This document shows positions 30,254-32,131 of a stretch of DNA of 32,131 bases, piece after piece. The notes under the pieces were generated by a model. That model made no database searches, was not told where the DNA came from, and saw nothing but the letters and a program-made list of their open reading frames with translations. Each line of letters opens with the position of its first letter. The first letter of the stretch is position 1. Made by a program: the position numbers and the translations under genes. The DNA comes from Spirosomataceae bacterium. Lineage in GTDB: Bacteria > Bacteroidota > Bacteroidia > Cytophagales > Spirosomataceae. The stretch spans positions 1-32,131 of the forward strand of contig JALOLW010000033.1 of NCBI GenBank assembly GCA_025455795.1. The letters are read 5' to 3'.

Positions 30254-31036
30254 ACTCCCAGTTTTGCCACCGTCCACGGGGATATTGATACCACTGATGG
30301 CAGCGGCAGCGGGGCTACACAAAAACGCCACCGCTGCCGCTACTTCTTCGGCTTCGGCAAAACGCCCCATCGGAATCTCCGCAATTAGTTGATTCTCAAC
30401 TTCCTCAACCGCTTTTCCTGTGGCTTGGGCGCGCATCTGATTGACCGTTTCCAGTCGTCCTGTTTTGGTGTAGCCCGGCAAGACGTTGTTGACTGTGATG
30501 CCCCATTTGCCCGTTTCCAACGACAGCGTTTTGGCCCAGCTTGCCACCGACCACCGAATCGTATTGGACACTCCCAAACCCACAATCGGCTGCTTCACAG
30601 AGGTAGAAATGATATTGACAATCCGCCCAAATCCCGCTGCTTTCATCGAAGGCACGACCGCTTGTGCGAGGATTTGATTGTTGATAAGGTGCATCTCAAA
30701 CGTCGCCAAAAACTGCGCGGGGGAGGCTTCAATGATGGGACCGCCGGCAGGGCCGCCTGTATTGTTGATAAGAATATGTACTGCTGGAAACTCGCCGAGG
30801 TACTGCTCAATGGCGGCTTTGACGCTGGCCGTACTCATAAAATCGGCCACGAGGTAGCGGTGCGTTTGGCCGTATGACGTGTCCAAAGTAGCCAACGTTT
30901 GTTGCAATGAAGCCTCATTTCGCGCCATGAGCGTCACATTGGCCCCCATTTGGGCGAGTTCGATGGCCGTAGCGCGGCCTATCCCTTGCGTACTGCCGCA
31001 CACGATGGCGGTTTTTCCAGTCAGATTTAGATTCAT
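30248..31036 (-). CDS. SDR-family protein with atypical catalytic residues
   Basis: A 262-residue Rossmann protein of the short-chain dehydrogenase superfamily. The cofactor motif is intact in form: TAIVCGSTQGIGRATA (9-24; TGxxxGIG with G-S for T-G), NNTGG for NNAG (about 92-96). The Ser of the active site is present (IISTSVKQP), but the usual Y-x-x-x-K is replaced: at the spacing of 13 residues stands Ser in VSNTIRWS, so the pair reads S-x-x-x-R. This matches a known subgroup of FabG-like SDRs that lack the canonical tetrad. The product may bind NAD(P) and act differently, or not be an oxidoreductase. It is the only gene on its transcript. Confidence 0.9.
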   Translation of the reverse strand: MNLNLTGKTAIVCGSTQGIGRATAIELAQMGANVTLMARNEASLQQTLATLDTSYGQTHRYLVADFMSTASVKAAIEQYLGEFPAVHILINNTGGPAGGPIIEASPAQFLATFEMHLINNQILAQAVVPSMKAAGFGRIVNIISTSVKQPIVGLGVSNTIRWSVASWAKTLSLETGKWGITVNNVLPGYTKTGRLETVNQMRAQATGKAVEEVENQLIAEIPMGRFAEAEEVAAAVAFLCSPAAAAISGINIPVDGGKTGSL

Positions 31037-31114
31037 TTGGTTAAATTTTGTGAATGTTGCAATCTATTTTAGCGTTGTACGTGTATATATGAACAAAAAT
31101 CATTCTTTATCATT

Positions 31115-31873
31115 ATGAAATACGTCGCTTTTATCGCCTTGTTTACAGTGGCCTTGCTCGGCAACTGCACCACGACTCCTACTTCTACCGCCCCGCCCGT
31201 AGAACATACTGCGTGGGACAAACTTCTGAAAAAACACGTAAACGACAAAGGGTTTGTCAATTATACCAACTTCAAAAAAGATTATGACGAACTCAAAAAA
31301 TACTTGGACATGCTCAGTGCCAACGCGCCCAACAACAAGTGGACGCAAGAAGAGCAACTCGCGTACTGGATCAATGCGTACAATGCGTTTACGGTGCAGT
31401 TGATTTTGGACAATTATCCCGGTATCAGTAGCATCAAAGACCTCGGTTCAAAAGTCAAAATCCCTTTTGTGAGCGATGCTTGGACGATTAAGTTCATCAC
31501 GATTGGGGGTAAAAAAATGGATTTGAACAACATCGAACACGGTATCATTCGCAAAAAGTTTGACGAGCCACGGATTCACTTCGCGCTGGTATGCGCGGCC
31601 AAATCTTGCCCTCCGCTTCGCAATGAAGCCTTTGTAGCCGCCCGACTTGACACGCAACTCGACGACCAAGGACGCGATTTCTTGAACGATAAAACCAAAA
31701 ATAATGTCACGAAAGACAAAGCCGAACTTTCCAAAATTTTGTCTTGGTACGGAGGCGATTTTACCAAAAAAATGCCAATGGTGGACTGGGTCAACAAGTA
31801 TTCTGCCGTGAAGATTGACAAGAAAACCCCGATTTCGCACTTAGATTACGATTGGGACCTGAACGGGAAGTAA
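31115..31873 (+). CDS. DUF547-domain lipoprotein
   Basis: A 252-residue exported protein with lipobox LLGNC (Cys16), a Thr/Pro linker and one DUF547 domain (about 30-245). Family features are YWINAYNAFTVQLILDNYP (86-104), LNNIEHGIIRKKF (134-146) and HFALVCAAKSCPPL (152-165) with two Cys, and the C-terminal WVNKYSA and SHLDYDWDLNGK. DUF547 is also found in plant and animal proteins; its biochemical role is not known. It stands alone; the gap to the SDR gene is divergent and 78 bp. Confidence 0.92.
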   Translation: MKYVAFIALFTVALLGNCTTTPTSTAPPVEHTAWDKLLKKHVNDKGFVNYTNFKKDYDELKKYLDMLSANAPNNKWTQEEQLAYWINAYNAFTVQLILDNYPGISSIKDLGSKVKIPFVSDAWTIKFITIGGKKMDLNNIEHGIIRKKFDEPRIHFALVCAAKSCPPLRNEAFVAARLDTQLDDQGRDFLNDKTKNNVTKDKAELSKILSWYGGDFTKKMPMVDWVNKYSAVKIDKKTPISHLDYDWDLNGK

Positions 31874-31940
31874 TCATTTGAGGGGGGCTTGCAAATTCCA
31901 GATTTTTAGGCACGGGTTACAAATCCGCGCCAGCAGATTT

Positions 31941-31985
31941 TGTCCCCTTTTTCCTTACAAAGGGGAAAGGGCCAGGGATAGGGGT
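31941..31985. repeat. Palindromic repeat downstream of the DUF547 gene
   Basis: CCCCTTT (31944-31950) and AAAGGGG (31959-31965) form a stem, followed by a G-rich run (GGGCCAGGGATAGGGG). It resembles common intergenic repeats of Bacteroidota and lies between the DUF547 gene and a partial minus-strand frame. Confidence 0.55.
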
Positions 31986-31992
31986 TTGGGCA

Positions 31993-32131
31993 TCACATCT
32001 TAGGGCACTTCGTCTTCCCCCGCTGTCCACGCCCTGCGGTACGGTATTTGAGTTGATGACGGGTCTCCACGTAGCGGGACCCGTTGTTTTTGGCAACGAG
32101 GCCGTCATTTTTCATCGGGATAAAATCCAGG
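31993..32131 (-). CDS. C-terminal 45 residues of an unidentified protein (partial)
   Basis: An open minus-strand frame enters from the window edge and ends at TGA (31995-31993). The last residues are basic and include ETRHQLKYRTAGRGQRGKT. I do not recognise the family. Length alone is weak support; the ending at a palindromic repeat is typical for a real gene end here. Confidence 0.35.
   Translation of the reverse strand, partial: LDFIPMKNDGLVAKNNGSRYVETRHQLKYRTAGRGQRGKTKCPKM

Overview
The window reads as a chromosomal segment of a Bacteroidota bacterium, most likely order Cytophagales (Runella/Spirosoma-like). The reasons are protein character (DUF547, GGGP-synthase-like enzyme, TonB receptor with a carboxypeptidase-regulatory-like N-terminus, Sec-type clade II nitrous oxide reductase with lipoprotein anchors), the near absence of Shine-Dalgarno sequences, and several upstream sites fitting the Bacteroidota promoter (TTG/TTTG, about 20 bp, TAnnTTTG). 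This is inference; no 16S or other marker is present. No rRNA, tRNA, CRISPR array or intact transposase was seen.

Layout. 1-3154 (minus): start of a probable BlaR1-type peptidase, blaI-type repressor with a two-palindrome operator, then a compact tatC - mlaF-type ATPase - proC operon. 3289-5983 (plus): small membrane protein overlapping a GGGP-synthase-family gene, a palindromic repeat, an A/T-rich PD-(D/E)XK-like orphan, and maf. 6023-9258 (minus): secreted esterase, a 56-codon remnant of an AAA ATPase, and acyl-CoA dehydrogenase. 9400-14714 (plus): ppc, lytic transglycosylase, Tat-exported Gfo/Idh/MocA oxidoreductase. 14839-27188 (minus): a long co-directional block for nitrous oxide respiration. 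27570-32131: clpB, SDR protein, DUF547 lipoprotein, a repeat and a truncated gene end.

The central system is N2O respiration. In transcription order it holds a Crp/Fnr regulator, a lipoprotein cytochrome c, nosZ (all CuA and CuZ ligands visible), a membrane domain-NosL fusion, nosD, a NosF-NosY fusion, a fasciclin lipoprotein and a cupin. Directly downstream lie a small Cys-rich membrane protein, a TonB-dependent receptor and a periplasmic beta-propeller-type protein with a Cys cluster. I propose that this trio imports copper for NosZ; this is a hypothesis from context and Cys motifs.

The most unusual observations are in-frame captures of palindromic repeats by essential-type genes. The ABC permease half of NosFY ends in 33 residues encoded by a dispersed palindromic repeat (second copy near 4503-4612). 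ClpB carries about 28 residues encoded by a separate C5-GAA-G5 / C5-TTC-G5 inverted-repeat element, placed between its middle domain and second AAA module. In addition, NosF has lost its C-terminal tail and is fused directly to the NosY start methionine.
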